DNA from: Podaxis mareebaensis
Lineage: Eukaryota; Basidiomycota; Agaricomycetes; Agaricales; Agaricaceae
Length of the DNA stretch: 64,000 nt
Direction: 5' to 3'
Assembly (NCBI GenBank): GCA_018524725.1
Contig: JAEUWP010000091.1
Coordinates: 100,945-164,944, forward strand
Both the position numbers and the translations under genes were made by a program. Position 1 is the first letter of the stretch, and each line of letters begins with the position of its first letter. Under the pieces are notes generated by a model. It saw only the letters and a program-made list of their open reading frames with translations. It searched no databases and was not told the origin of the DNA. This document shows positions 48,722 to 59,233 of this stretch, in pieces.

Positions 48722-50369
48722 TATTAGAAATTCCAGTCCCAATGAAGGGAGAAGGTTGTTAAACAGTGAGAGGCAGGAAAACACAGTTCCGGAAGGTCTG
48801 GTTTGCTTTACTTCAGTCGCCGTGCAGTGCCAGGTTAAAAGGACCCCACTTGAGAAGACTGATGAACGCTGGTGCCATTTTTAGCCTCTACAGTGCATTG
48901 TTCTCTGCAGGGAGTAGCCAGTCGCGGGCGTCGACAGGGTCCTTGGCCATCAGTTTAGGTGTCGAGATGTGAGAACTGAAGTCGACCTGCCGGCTTCGAG
49001 GTGAAATTCACCCTTATCCGCATCGTCCACACAAAACTGGCATAACGGCCGAGTCACAATCTCGGTGCCAGGGAAGATTGTAAACCTTCCCACATGTTGC
49101 TGAGGCGGGCTCGGGTTGATTTTATTGAGGTGATTTTTTGACCAGCACAAAGACCGCAGGCAGGAGGCGAAGTTTCAATTGAGTACAGATCTGCATCTTC
49201 CAGAAATCGCGGAGCAGCAGTCCTTCTCAGGGTTTAGCATCCTAGGCCGTCTCATTTCAGTGCCAGACAATGTAATGTTGCACCATCTTCGCATAAGGAA
49301 GGAACATCGGCCGAACACGGGGCGTTGTTAATAACAGTGACTCCCTTGTGAGGAGTTTGGTCCGGCTGGATAGAGAACAACGGATTCCTGTATGAAAGGT
49401 GTAAATGGTCTCAAGTGTGGACAGTTCAGGTCCAGCATACTCGTAATCCTAAGATTCGAGCAGTCGCAGAAAGAGGTGAATGAAGTAGTAAAGCAGGTGT
49501 GACATCAGGTCACCGCAATTGGACCCAGGTCTGGAGTATTCGGATGCGACTTTCTTCGCGGACGCCGCGGTGAGAAAGCCATTATACTTGCTTAAAGCTG
49601 CTCTGAATCCTTGGCACTAGGGAGAAGTAAAGGTGGAATGATGGCAGAAGACTCAAGAGTTTTACCCACAAACGCCCGCCAAGGTATTCGGCTGTGTTAG
49701 AGCGTCTATGTTCCAAAGACTGAAGTTGACCTCCGGCTTGAGGCCTATACTCGTTCTCAAAAACTTGCTGTAATAGGACGTGCAATTCCTCCATAGAAAA
49801 TAATCTCTATGTCAGCCCTGAGAATCGATGGATCATTTTGTCGCGCCTCAAGACATTTAGCACCATGAAACTAGAGGATATAACAAAGCACAAGTCAGTT
49901 CGGGTTCCACTCTCGAGGCTAGCTGCCCTGATCCGAGGCAATGCATTCCAATGTTAAGCCAAGCAGACTTGGCACACCTTTGCGCAAGACGATCATTTAT
50001 AAAGTGGCGCGAGGAGATACGCATCGGACAGGGTGCATCATTGAGGCTTTGTGAATGATAAATTTCATTTTCAAGTGGCGAGGCTCCCCCGAGGGCTTGG
50101 CTTAACGGAAGGTGTGGGAGGTCCTGGTATCAATTTGGCTGCCTTGTAAGGCCCTCACATGTCATATGGCTGGTATCAAGTGTTGCCAATTCCATTTGGA
50201 AGAGTATACAATATATGGAACAATCTAGGGTGCAACCATCATGAATTTAATCTGAAAAAAGCCGAACGACGGAAACAGGAACCTGGCACCACATTCAAGA
50301 AGAGATCCTACCGCCGTGTACGATAGGCTTGGTTGTGGCCCACCAAGTTCCTCCACCATCTCCATTTGA
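48722..50369. other. Gene-poor interval between G4 and G5
   Basis: At 1.6 kb this is the largest gap in the array. Only short frames without motifs are visible. Confidence 0.45.
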
Positions 50370-51344
50370 TTATTCAACCTGAGGATTGGAATACACAGGC
50401 GGCGGATCGCATGGTGTTGAGGTGGTGAGGCGGGGAGCGAGGTCGGATCCACTCGTGCTCTTTGTAATTCTAGCCACTGCGCCATCATTGGCATCGGGTG
50501 GATCCAAGCGATGTTGAAGTGACGCGGATAACGTGAATGGTGTCACCAACTGGCGGCTGGTAGACTGACATAGTGGAAGTCGCCGCGAGTCGGGGACCGC
50601 ATGAGGGAAGGGATTCCCAAATTTATTCCATCGTTTGCCAGATCGTTTTCGACAAAGGTAGCGAATATACCATGAGAGGAGGAGAAGAAGGACGAGGCCT
50701 AGGATACCTCCTAGGATTTCGCTGACAATGGTTCCTGTGGAAGAATTCGACCGCTGGGTTGTACTACCAGAGGGGGTAGCCGAGGGTTCTGGGGTCGGGG
50801 TGGTACGGTGCTGATATGAGGTGGCTGTCAAGGCACTTTGGCTAATGGAATCATCGCCGGACGGCATTGAAAAGTTCTCGCTGATGACCATATAATCAAG
50901 GTAAAAGTGCCCCATCGTCTGGAGGATGATTCCGAGCGTGTGAGTGCCAACACCCAAGGATGGCGATTGGTAGAACTGCACTTTGTACTGATTGCTTTCG
51001 ATAGCTTTGGCATGGTAGCTGATGGGTGGGCTTGAATCAAGGAAGTACTGGGTCGTTGGTTCGGACCTGCCATCCGGGTTCGCCGCGGATATAGTACCGA
51101 AGACTGCAATGAGAGAACCTGACAATGGTCGAGTTAAGAACGATATAACATTGCACAGCGCTCCCGGGGACTCACCAGAGAACGTGATGTTGAGACCAGA
51201 ACCGACGTCCGCTGCGTGGGATGTTGTATTCATAAACTCGTTGCTTGATCCGAGACGCATCCAGGCATTAGCCTCTGGTATCGGTGAAAAATATATGATG
51301 GAAGCGTCGCGGTCATCAACGAAAAGTTGGCGCAAAACGGACAT
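50370..51344 (-). CDS. Single-pass membrane protein with beta-rich ectodomain, array member G5
   Basis: Exons 51176-51344 and 50370-51118, phase-1 intron, 305 aa. The intron is 57 nt without a stop in frame, so retained transcripts would encode 19 extra residues. The ectodomain has LRQLFVDDRDASIIYFS, GSLIAVFGTIS, QYFLDSSPPISYHA and HTLGIILQTMGHFYLDYMVI. The span GTIVSEILGGILGLVLLLLLSW is followed by YIRYLCRKRSGKRW. The tail ends CDPPPVYSNPQVE, a third PPxY. It is closest to G4 (both read AVFGTISAAN in the ectodomain), which suggests a recent duplication before G4 lost its tail. Confidence 0.8.
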   Translation of the reverse strand: MSVLRQLFVDDRDASIIYFSPIPEANAWMRLGSSNEFMNTTSHAADVGSGLNITFSGESPGALCNVISFLTRPLSGSLIAVFGTISAANPDGRSEPTTQYFLDSSPPISYHAKAIESNQYKVQFYQSPSLGVGTHTLGIILQTMGHFYLDYMVISENFSMPSGDDSISQSALTATSYQHRTTPTPEPSATPSGSTTQRSNSSTGTIVSEILGGILGLVLLLLLSWYIRYLCRKRSGKRWNKFGNPFPHAVPDSRRLPLCQSTSRQLVTPFTLSASLQHRLDPPDANDGAVARITKSTSGSDLAPRLTTSTPCDPPPVYSNPQVE

Positions 51345-52016
51345 TTAATTTCCGGCCTCAAACTCTCCAGCGCTGAAACGACTAACAGGGAGGAGAGAAG
51401 ATAAGAATTTTGAACAGAGGAAGGGGCGCCGTTGCGGGGAGTGCATAGAGTCTTATGAACGATAAAGCCACCATACATTGTCAACTCGTGAACTCGGTTG
51501 ACGACGAAAAGCCTGAAGTATGTTGATGTGAGCTCCCATCGACGATACATTGTTCTTTTCAGGAAATGAGGTTACAGGCGTTGCCTTGGTTGTTCGTGCA
51601 AGTATGTGTCAAGATGTGAGCCTTGAAATTGACCGGACAGTTCAGGCCCAAGTAACGTGTTCACAATCTCGAGAACTTGAAGGGTTCCAGCAAAGTTACA
51701 CGTGAAACTGGGAAGCGGAAGTGACGATCACGACGTGTCACAAGTATCCTCGGGGGCTCGAGTGCCTTCCCCACTGACGCCATCATCTCATATTCCACCG
51801 CTCATCCTTGTCCCTTTACGTCCGATCTACTACCAACACCGGCATCATACAACGTCTCTATACGGACTTGTTGGACGTAACGATGGTGGCTCCTAGTACG
51901 AAACGTGCGGTATTTGAAGGTGCGAATTTACCGGGCTTCTAGCGGTCCAGCGCTCAACGAAAATTTGGTCTGTCCAGTTGCACTCTTTTTAGCATCTCAA
52001 GTGCGTTGAAGTGTCT
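51345..52016. promoter_or_regulatory. Divergent promoter region between G5 and MSP1
   Basis: Contains upstream regions of two genes pointing apart. No clear TATA box is seen. Confidence 0.35.
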
Positions 52017-53447
52017 ATGTTTCCTGTTATATTTATTGAGTGGATTACCAAGGCAGCCCTGTTCTACACTGTCCGGGTCCGTCCGTTCTATAGTGCTGTT
52101 AATTTGCCATTTTATTCTAACTGCGGATTGACGTTCAGTGGGTCATTGACACCGTAACGAGTCCGGATAAGAAGGAGGAAGTCAAGGAGAAGCAACTAGA
52201 AGCACTGAAGCGACTAGGTCACTCTGGTTTAGTGTTGGACGAGTACGAAAGTGCGCATCTCTACCACTAAGATTCCGTGTTTCGAGCATTTAACCCTTCT
52301 TCAGAAAAAGTGGCAAACGAGGTTATCCATCCAGATGATATCAATGTCCGCTTTTCAGGTACGCTCCCTGAACGCGTTCCGTCTGTAGGAGTACTGAACC
52401 GAGGCCTGTTAGATATTGGTGGACTCGACAACATCATATCTTCTCTGCGAGAATCTGTGATCTATCCCCTCCTTTATCCAAACCTCTTCACCTCATCATC
52501 ATCCCTACTCGGCGCTCCAAAAGGCGTTCTATTATTCGGCCCTCCAGGATGTGGGAAGACTATGCTCGCTAAGGCCCTCGCTAAGGAGTCAGGCGCAACA
52601 TTCATCAACATCGCTGCATCCGTACTTACAAACAAGTGGTACGGCGAGTCTAATAAGCTCGTAGCGGGCCTTTTCAGCCTTGCAAGAAAGGTGCAGCCCA
52701 GCATAATCTTTATAGATGAAATAGATTCGTTCTTGCGGGAAAGGACAAAGGGAGATCATGAAGTGACGGGTATGATGAAGGCCGAGTTCATGACGTACGT
52801 CTCATTTATTCAACTCCCGGTTGATCATTTGTACTGACCGCTCGAAATATGAACAGTCTCTGGGATGGCTTGACATCAGCAACCGACCGGATACTGGTCC
52901 TCGGCGCCACGAATCGACCAAACGATATCGACTCCGCTATCCTCAGACGTATGCCCAAGCGATTTGCAGTCGGTCTACCAAACTACGAACAGCGGTTAAA
53001 GATCCTAAATCTCGTATGTTTTTCTTCAAGTATTCCTCCTACTCCAACTAGCTATCTGACCTGGGAATCAGATGCTGAAGGACACCCAACTCGCGCCAGG
53101 CTTCTCCATGGCAGGACTAGCAGAAATCACCGAAGGTCATTCCGGCTCCGACCTTCGAGAATTGTGTAGAAACGCTGCTATGGTGCCAGTACGCGAATTC
53201 ATGAGAAGTGCAGAAGGTAATGAGGAGTTGTTGGCCAAGGGTCAACTCGAGGTGCGATTCAAGTTCCTCTTTCTTACATGTCACCCACTGACTCGTCCCT
53301 ATGATTATATAGGGCTTCAAGCTACGGCCATTGGCACTCGAAGACTTCTTCGCACATGATGGCACAAGCCCACTACCCCCGCCTGTCGTGAACGTTGAAG
53401 ATCTTGCACGATTAGTAGAAGAGGAAAGTAATCGTAATCTCGACTAG
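52017..53447 (+). CDS. MSP1: MSP1/ATAD1 outer-membrane AAA ATPase
   Basis: Seven exons: 52017-52076, 52139-52250, 52305-52358, 52413-52794, 52857-53013, 53072-53251 and 53313-53447. They give 359 aa. A membrane anchor in exon 1 ([16 protein letters not shown]) precedes the Msp1 linker ([18 protein letters not shown]). The AAA domain has DIGGLD, Walker A GPPGCGKT, Walker [12 protein letters not shown], the sensor ATNRP and arginine fingers in LRRMPKRF. Msp1 extracts mislocalised tail-anchored proteins from the mitochondrial outer membrane. Intron 3 (52359-52412) is 54 nt without stops, so unspliced reads stay in frame; splicing gives the conserved FSDIGGLD. The length is normal for the family. 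Confidence 0.95.
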
Positions 53448-54251
53448 GTCCTGGCATCGTATTCCTCGTTTGTCTCCTTGCACGCGGACGACGTGCGGTC
53501 TTGCTAGCATGTTCCTCAGACTGCGGTTTTGCCTACGCCTCGCGCCACCGGAACACATCGCCTAAGTTAATGTCATAGAAACCACCACTCGTTCCCACTC
53601 CACTGTACCCCATCACGTAGTTCATTTTTAACATAAGTAACATTTTGAATGCATCAATAATAATATTGTTATCGTTAGATATTGCTGGGCTTGCTTATCG
53701 GATAACAGACGGGAATAGAAAGCCGACCTTCGACAGATAACGCAGCATAACCAAGCGGTGGCTGTTAACATCGATCCTTTTAATGGCGTTACTATTGGAG
53801 AACCCAATGGTTTTGTTCAAAGTAAGATGTTTAGCGGTTGGGCAGGGACCAGGAGCAGCCGCGGGGATCGAGGGTGTTGCGGAGGCCTCCAAAGCTCAGA
53901 CAAGAGAGGAATCAGCAGTACCAGAGCAGCCAGTGTGGAACTAGTGGGAGAGAATTCACAGTGACGTGGCGAGGAAAATGCCCACAAACTGCCTGAGCGT
54001 TAAGACATTTTGCCTTGCCCGAGATGGTCGCACTGACAAGGACACGTATCGTCCTGTTCGCATTTCTTTGTAGCTTTCGAACGCATATAATGAAGGAATG
54101 TACACCGACTGAGACGTAAGCGTAGCAGTGAGGTCCTCGCACCAGCCAATGATCAAAAACGGGTAACCCAGGTGAACAAAGCACCCCACGTAATTGGCTG
54201 TAATCCCCACTGGCCAAAAGCAAGATAAGATTATTGATCTCAAGCCGACTT
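53448..54251. other. Convergent intergenic region
   Basis: Lies between the MSP1 and kinase stops. A 155-codon minus-strand frame (53912-54379) runs antisense into the kinase and has no motif. Confidence 0.45.
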
Positions 54252-56008
54252 TTACATTGTCGGTCTGCCCATCCTCTCCAATTCCTTCTCGACCAACTCT
54301 TTCGCCAGCTGTCGAACCAATTCATGATCGACGCTTGTAATCCGCGTTTCGGAGGTAGGATGTTGGTCGGTTGTTTCAATCATAATCCGTGGAGGAGGCG
54401 AAAGCTCATCCTCGACAAGTTGACATATCATATGAATATCCGGACGATTGAGTGGATCGGCATCCAACATCATCGCAACAAGCTCCAGCAGGAAGGATGG
54501 GAAAGGGTAAGAATTTGCTGGAGGAAGGGACATTCTCTCCCTTCGTATAACCCTTGACATGTAAATCTCGAAAAAGTTAGATTTGTTGCCATACGGGGGT
54601 GATTTTCCCGTGTAGATCTGTTACGGCTCCTTTGTCGGTTACTCGCGTCGTGGACATATGTTCACTCACCTCGAGCACCGTAATTCCCAGAGAAAATATG
54701 TCACTTTTGAGTAGGTCAAGTCGGCCACTCAGTGGAGGCACCATGATCTCTGGAGCCATCCAAAGTATCGTGCCGACTACTTGTTCTGCAGATCGTGGCG
54801 ACAGTTCAGGTATTGAAGACAAGTTGAAATCACCAAGGCAGCAAACTAGGTCATCTTTGACCAAGATGTTAGAACCCTTGATGTCACGATGAGCAACAGA
54901 GGGATCAAATCCGTGCATAAATTCCAAACCCCTCATGGCCTGCCAGATAGGAGTCAAGCGGTTAACATTAGGGTGGCGCTTGAGGAAATCGATGATATTT
55001 CCATGTTTCATATATGGCGTCACGGGGGCGTACACATGGTTTAGCTCATCCCATCCAACACCTAACAATGGAAGGATATTGGGATGACGAAGCTGCCGAA
55101 GTAAAATGATCTCACGCAGGACCTATTGCACGAGATCAAGGATCCGTCGAAAAAAGCAATACCAGAACCGAATAATGAACTTACCTCTGCGTTGCTAAGT
55201 AGACCTTTGGAAGTCCGGGGTATCTTGATGATCACCCTCGCGGCCTCGAGGCTACCGTGGTACAAGTCCTTTAACAAAGTCACCAGAGCTGATCTGTGGC
55301 ACCACCAGGGCGTCATACCGAAAGCGTTGTGAAGAAAAACACGTCAAGCCTTACGAGCTCATGCAGAAGAAGCGACGGCGGGATCCTAGCGCGCTGTCGC
55401 AAGAACTTGAGAACCTCTTTCCGATGAGTGTCCGAAATATGACTGTCTAAAATCTGAAGTTGTGTAAGCACGAGTGAAATGTTGAGACGAGGCAGAGGTA
55501 AGGCCCACATCCTGCACAAGCTCGGCCAAGCAATCGCAAAGCGCATCATCTTCGACAACATGTAGTTCGTCGTATATGTGATCCCCAAGATTACGCTTAA
55601 TCAGGATGTCACGAAGCCGAGGAGCAGTAAGACCACGGAAGATGGCAGGGTTGCCCTGAGGGGGATCAAGAACCACAATCCGTGAAGAGCCTGATATTTT
55701 TATGACAAAACTGGTGATTGGGGTTCGTCGGAGATCGAATTCGACACGGGCATAAGGATGGAATAATGAGTTGAGTCGATAGAATGCAGCTGGCAACTCT
55801 TTCAAAAGTCCGGCAATACTGATAATAATTTCGTCGATCTGAGACCTAGCGGGTAAATTAGCAGACGGCGGCCAGATGATCGACAGCGAACCCACAAATC
55901 AGTCGTAGCAAGAAACTGGTCTAGTAGTGTCAGGAAAAGGGGCGCCCTGGTATGTAAGTGAGACACTATGTCAAGGAAATTTCCTTTGAAATCCGCTTCA
56001 GTGGGCAT
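54252..56008 (-). pseudogene. TKL-like protein kinase gene with one-base frameshift and altered DFG
   Basis: Six exons are traceable: 55896-56008, 55509-55845, 55355-55453, 55185-55293, 54670-55122 and 54252-54617. The first three encode a helical N-terminal domain. The kinase domain has the Lys in VIIKIPRT, LREIILLRQLRHPNILPLLG, HRDIKGSNILV, GTILWMAPEI, SDIFSLGITVLEIYTGKSPP and DPLNRPDIHM. Exon 4 is 109 nt where 108 is needed: SSGDF and YHGSL lie in different frames, and no alternative splice site fixes it. DFG reads DFN (GDFNLSS). Both changes suggest a dying gene or a pseudokinase; an assembly error could explain the frameshift but not DFN. The start may lie further upstream (an ATG at 56161 is in frame). 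Similar kinases are common in Agaricomycetes. Confidence 0.65.
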
Positions 56009-56540
56009 TGGTTCTAGTAGAAGCAGAGTTTGAGAGGATGAAGTTGTGATAACGGAGGGCGCCGTAGCAAAGGCAGACGGTCTTCCTTTTCTGTTCGCTA
56101 ATCGATCCCGGCGTCTGAAGATATGGCCCCGTGACCAGCAGGTCCAGGCGCCCAAGAACAAAAGGCCTTCAGCAGCATGCTACCTTATGCGATGATATCA
56201 TCATCAGAACCGCTGGATTCCCGGGCTGACGCTCACCGCTTTCCGTGACGTCCACGACGAGCGGCTACTGGCAGTGACCAACCCAAGGCGCAACAATTCG
56301 TGGTTCATATTGGGTGACAGTGATACCTGTCGTAGCACTCCGATCAATTGTGACGTTGCTACATAACCCATTTTACCCACCTTTTCGGTTTGACAAGCTG
56401 CGCCTCACCAACCAACGTGTCCAGTAGATCCTTCAATGTTAGACGTAGTGTAGGTGTATTGTGACATAGACAGTGTAAAACGTACAAGCTTCGAGAGAGT
56501 GAGATAACACTTTCATCGCTGCAAAACGGGCCTACAGAAT
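56009..56540. other. No convincing gene
   Basis: Upstream region of the kinase, marking the last part of the window with normal CpG content. Confidence 0.4.
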
Positions 56541-56585
56541 TTGCCGCACCCGCGTACCGCTGACACCCGCATGGGCAAGGACCCA

Positions 56586-56707
56586 GTACCGCTAGGTGCC
56601 GCTGGGTCCCGCCAAGGTCAATCCTGCGGCACTTCCCGCGGTACCGCTAAGTACCGCTATGTTCACACTGGGTCCCGCCAAATGTTGGTCCTGTGGTACC
56701 GCTATGG
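56586..56707. repeat. Imperfect tandem repeat with GTACCGCT and GGGTCCCGCCAA modules
   Basis: Two copies of the order GTACCGCT, CTGGGTCCCGCCAA, then a TCCTG-(C/T)GG element occur (about 56586-56635 and 56640-56707). The sequence is CpG-rich, in contrast to what follows. Confidence 0.55.
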
Positions 56708-56864
56708 CGTCATATTGGCCTAAAAATCATTTGACCCCCCGCGCAGACTTTTCCTTAGCCGCGCAGAGTTTGCATATAAAGTTATTATGCTATTGATCCG
56801 AGAAATACAACTAATTATGTCTACAAGTCTGTCTGGGCTTCCATATATCTCAAGTAGAATTCTG

Positions 56865-57035
56865 TGCAGGTAAACTGGACTCTGCGTGGTCGAGTTAAAC
56901 TCTGCGCACATCACAATTTCATCACATTTCAATTCCGTGCACAGAGTTCAACTTGGCCATGCAGAGTACAATTTGGCCGTGCAGAGTTAATTGTGATGTG
57001 CACAGACTTTAACTTGGCCATGCAATATGGCGCAC
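56865..57035. repeat. Clustered (T/C)TGGCC(A/G)TGCAGAGT motif copies
   Basis: ACTTGGCCATGCAGAGTA, ATTTGGCCGTGCAGAGTT and ACTTGGCCATGCAATA lie in a row, with shorter relatives (CTGCGCACATCAC, GTGCACAGAGTT) around them. It looks like a diverged minisatellite. Confidence 0.5.
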
Positions 57036-57300
57036 CAACGTGGACAAAAATAAAAGCCCCTGTGTGAAACATCTTTTGCGCGTGAAAATCAGTTTCTATA
57101 CTAAATAGATATATTTTATTGTAGTTTTGGCTTATTGATGAGTATTATATTCCGCACATGAAAACAATCTGTGTGTGGGTATGGTGCACCAATGTGTACA
57201 AAAATAAAAGACCCCCGCGCACAAAATGTAGCTGTGTGCACGAATTAGCCACTCTGTAACTAGTGTATATAGTATAAAAGATTGTATTGTCACTTTTTGC

Positions 57301-57480
57301 ACACATGGAACAAGTCATTTTTTTTTTGCATGCACAGAATAAGTCATTTCTTACTGTGTGCAGACTAGGTATCTGTTGCATGTGGAATAAGTCATTTCTT
57401 ACTGCATGCAGAATAGGTATCTGTTGTGCATGGAGTAAGTCATTTCTTACTGTGCACAGAATAGGCCCTGTCTTGTGGGA
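57301..57480. repeat. Minisatellite, 48-nt period
   Basis: AAGTCATTTCTTACTG starts at 57341, 57389 and 57437, exactly 48 nt apart, with GCAGAATAGGTATCTGTTG between copies. A partial fourth copy (AAGTCATTTT) starts at 57312. Confidence 0.7.
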
Positions 57481-57599
57481 ATGTCAGAGGTAGTGGATTT
57501 TTTGTGCACATGGAATAATTGAATCTGGTGTGCAGGCTCACATATCCCCACACAAATATATGTCATTGAAAACATAAACTGTTTGTTCTGCACACAAAA

Positions 57600-58576
57600 A
57601 AAATATTGAAAACCACACAAGAAAACATTCATTGCTTCTCTCTTCTATGTACCCAAGAAATCTACCCAATCATTTAGCTTTAACCCACACTTTCACATAT
57701 TGTTTGTATTCCTGCCTGAAATTCTTTCCATCACAAGAGCAATGACAGCCATAGAATGGGACATTCTTGCGATGAGGAGGCATTGGCATGTGTACAGTTG
57801 CGACATTCATGTTGAACCAGTCAAAGATTCTGATGGTGGAGTGCCATTGATGATCAGACATCAAAGAGTGATCCAGATTTCTATATGCAATACCATTAGT
57901 GATGATGTTATGGATGAGTAAAAGGGTACCTGCACTACTACTCCAGCAACAGGCCCCTTGACTCCCTGAGCTCCCAAGTCCCTGACAAGTCAGCACCAAA
58001 TGTCACATAGGGCTTTGTGGATACACCTGTCTTGGTCAATTGTCACTTCCTTCCTCATGATTCCATCCAGATACAATACAATATGAGTCTGATTTTTGAG
58101 GAATTTCAATGGAAACATAGTTGTTATGGTCTAGTGAGCAGTCAAGGACAAGTGAGGCAGCAAGGACCTGATCCAGACATTTATTGATCACATCAAAAGC
58201 CAAATAGGTATGTGCAACACTCACCAGACAATGCAACCACCTACATATACCACCACAATGGGTCACCTAGCTAGGTGTAATAAGCCCCCTCTATGTCCCA
58301 GCAAGGCACTAAAAATCAATACACTTATGAGTTTTAATCAGATGCCTGCATCAATGGGTATCTCCCACCCACTCCTCATTACATGGTGTAGCCAGATGAC
58401 TTGAACAGAGATAGTAGATCCATCCCATGTGATCCTATAGGGATCCAAAAACATTTTCTGTCAAAAGGCATTGTCTGGGTCAATGTGCTCCTTCATGCAG
58501 GTATGTTGTTATGTTTATAGCTATGACCTATCTCCTGCTGTTTGTGTGACAGTCTGATGTCTTGATTACCTATGAC
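57600..58576 (-). pseudogene. Decayed coding-like DNA, identity unknown
   Basis: A 109-codon minus-strand frame (57670-57999) and a 76-codon one (58036-58266) have coding-like composition but no recognisable domain. They lie downstream of the HECT-like piece on the same strand, yet I could not match them to the rest of a HECT domain. Confidence 0.25.
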
Positions 58577-58860
58577 CTACACCTGCTGATCATATAGTGA
58601 TCTGATAGCTCGAGGTATTGTCATAGCCATCCTAATTAGGTATGTAGTTAACCATAAACAGTTTAATTGGTAATGGCAAATATGAGCACCATAAATGAGG
58701 CAAGGATTGGGTTGAGGTTTATGCTGGTTACAGCTGTATCTGCATCTCACCAAATCTTCAAGTCCTTGCACAAACTCCTTGGATACCAACAGATGGAACT
58801 CAAGAGTTGGTCCAAGCCTGGTTCCAAGCTCTTCAAAATATTCAACCTCTAAGATCAATG
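58577..58860 (-). pseudogene. HECT ubiquitin-ligase-like fragment
   Basis: The minus strand reads EVEYFEELGTRLGPTLEFHL followed by LVSKEF, the characteristic start of the conserved HECT block in UFD4/TRIP12-type E3 ligases (usually EVGTGLGPTLEFY). It is followed within 60 codons by unrelated sequence and stops. No catalytic Cys region was found in the next kilobase downstream. The fragment sits in CpG-depleted DNA and is probably a relic carried with other decayed sequence. Confidence 0.55.
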
Positions 58861-59233
58861 ACGATGAGCCATATAGTTTGAATACTTTGACTACTGAATC
58901 TATGATGTGCTTCTGAGATATTCTAAACTTCTGTTATCACAGCTGCCCAAGGAACTGAAACCTGTCATCATGGCAAGACCTGGGAAGAGTACATTAACTC
59001 CATATCATATTTAAAGGTGAAAAAAAACATCATAGACATGTGTTCAAGATTTGTTTGTAAGTATTAACAGCAAACATATACTATGTGACCAGCATGCTTC
59101 AAGGACATCCCAATGCAATGGTGGAAGTTGTTGAGTATTGGAAAAGCTGCAATTATATGTGTAAACAACAGCTAGCAAACACATTCAGAAGGCAAATGAG
59201 AGGGTCCACACCAGTTTGATGTTCGATATTTTG

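Noticed and set aside
53912..54379. 155-codon minus-strand frame as a gene
   Set aside because: It overlaps the kinase last exon in another frame and lacks any motif.
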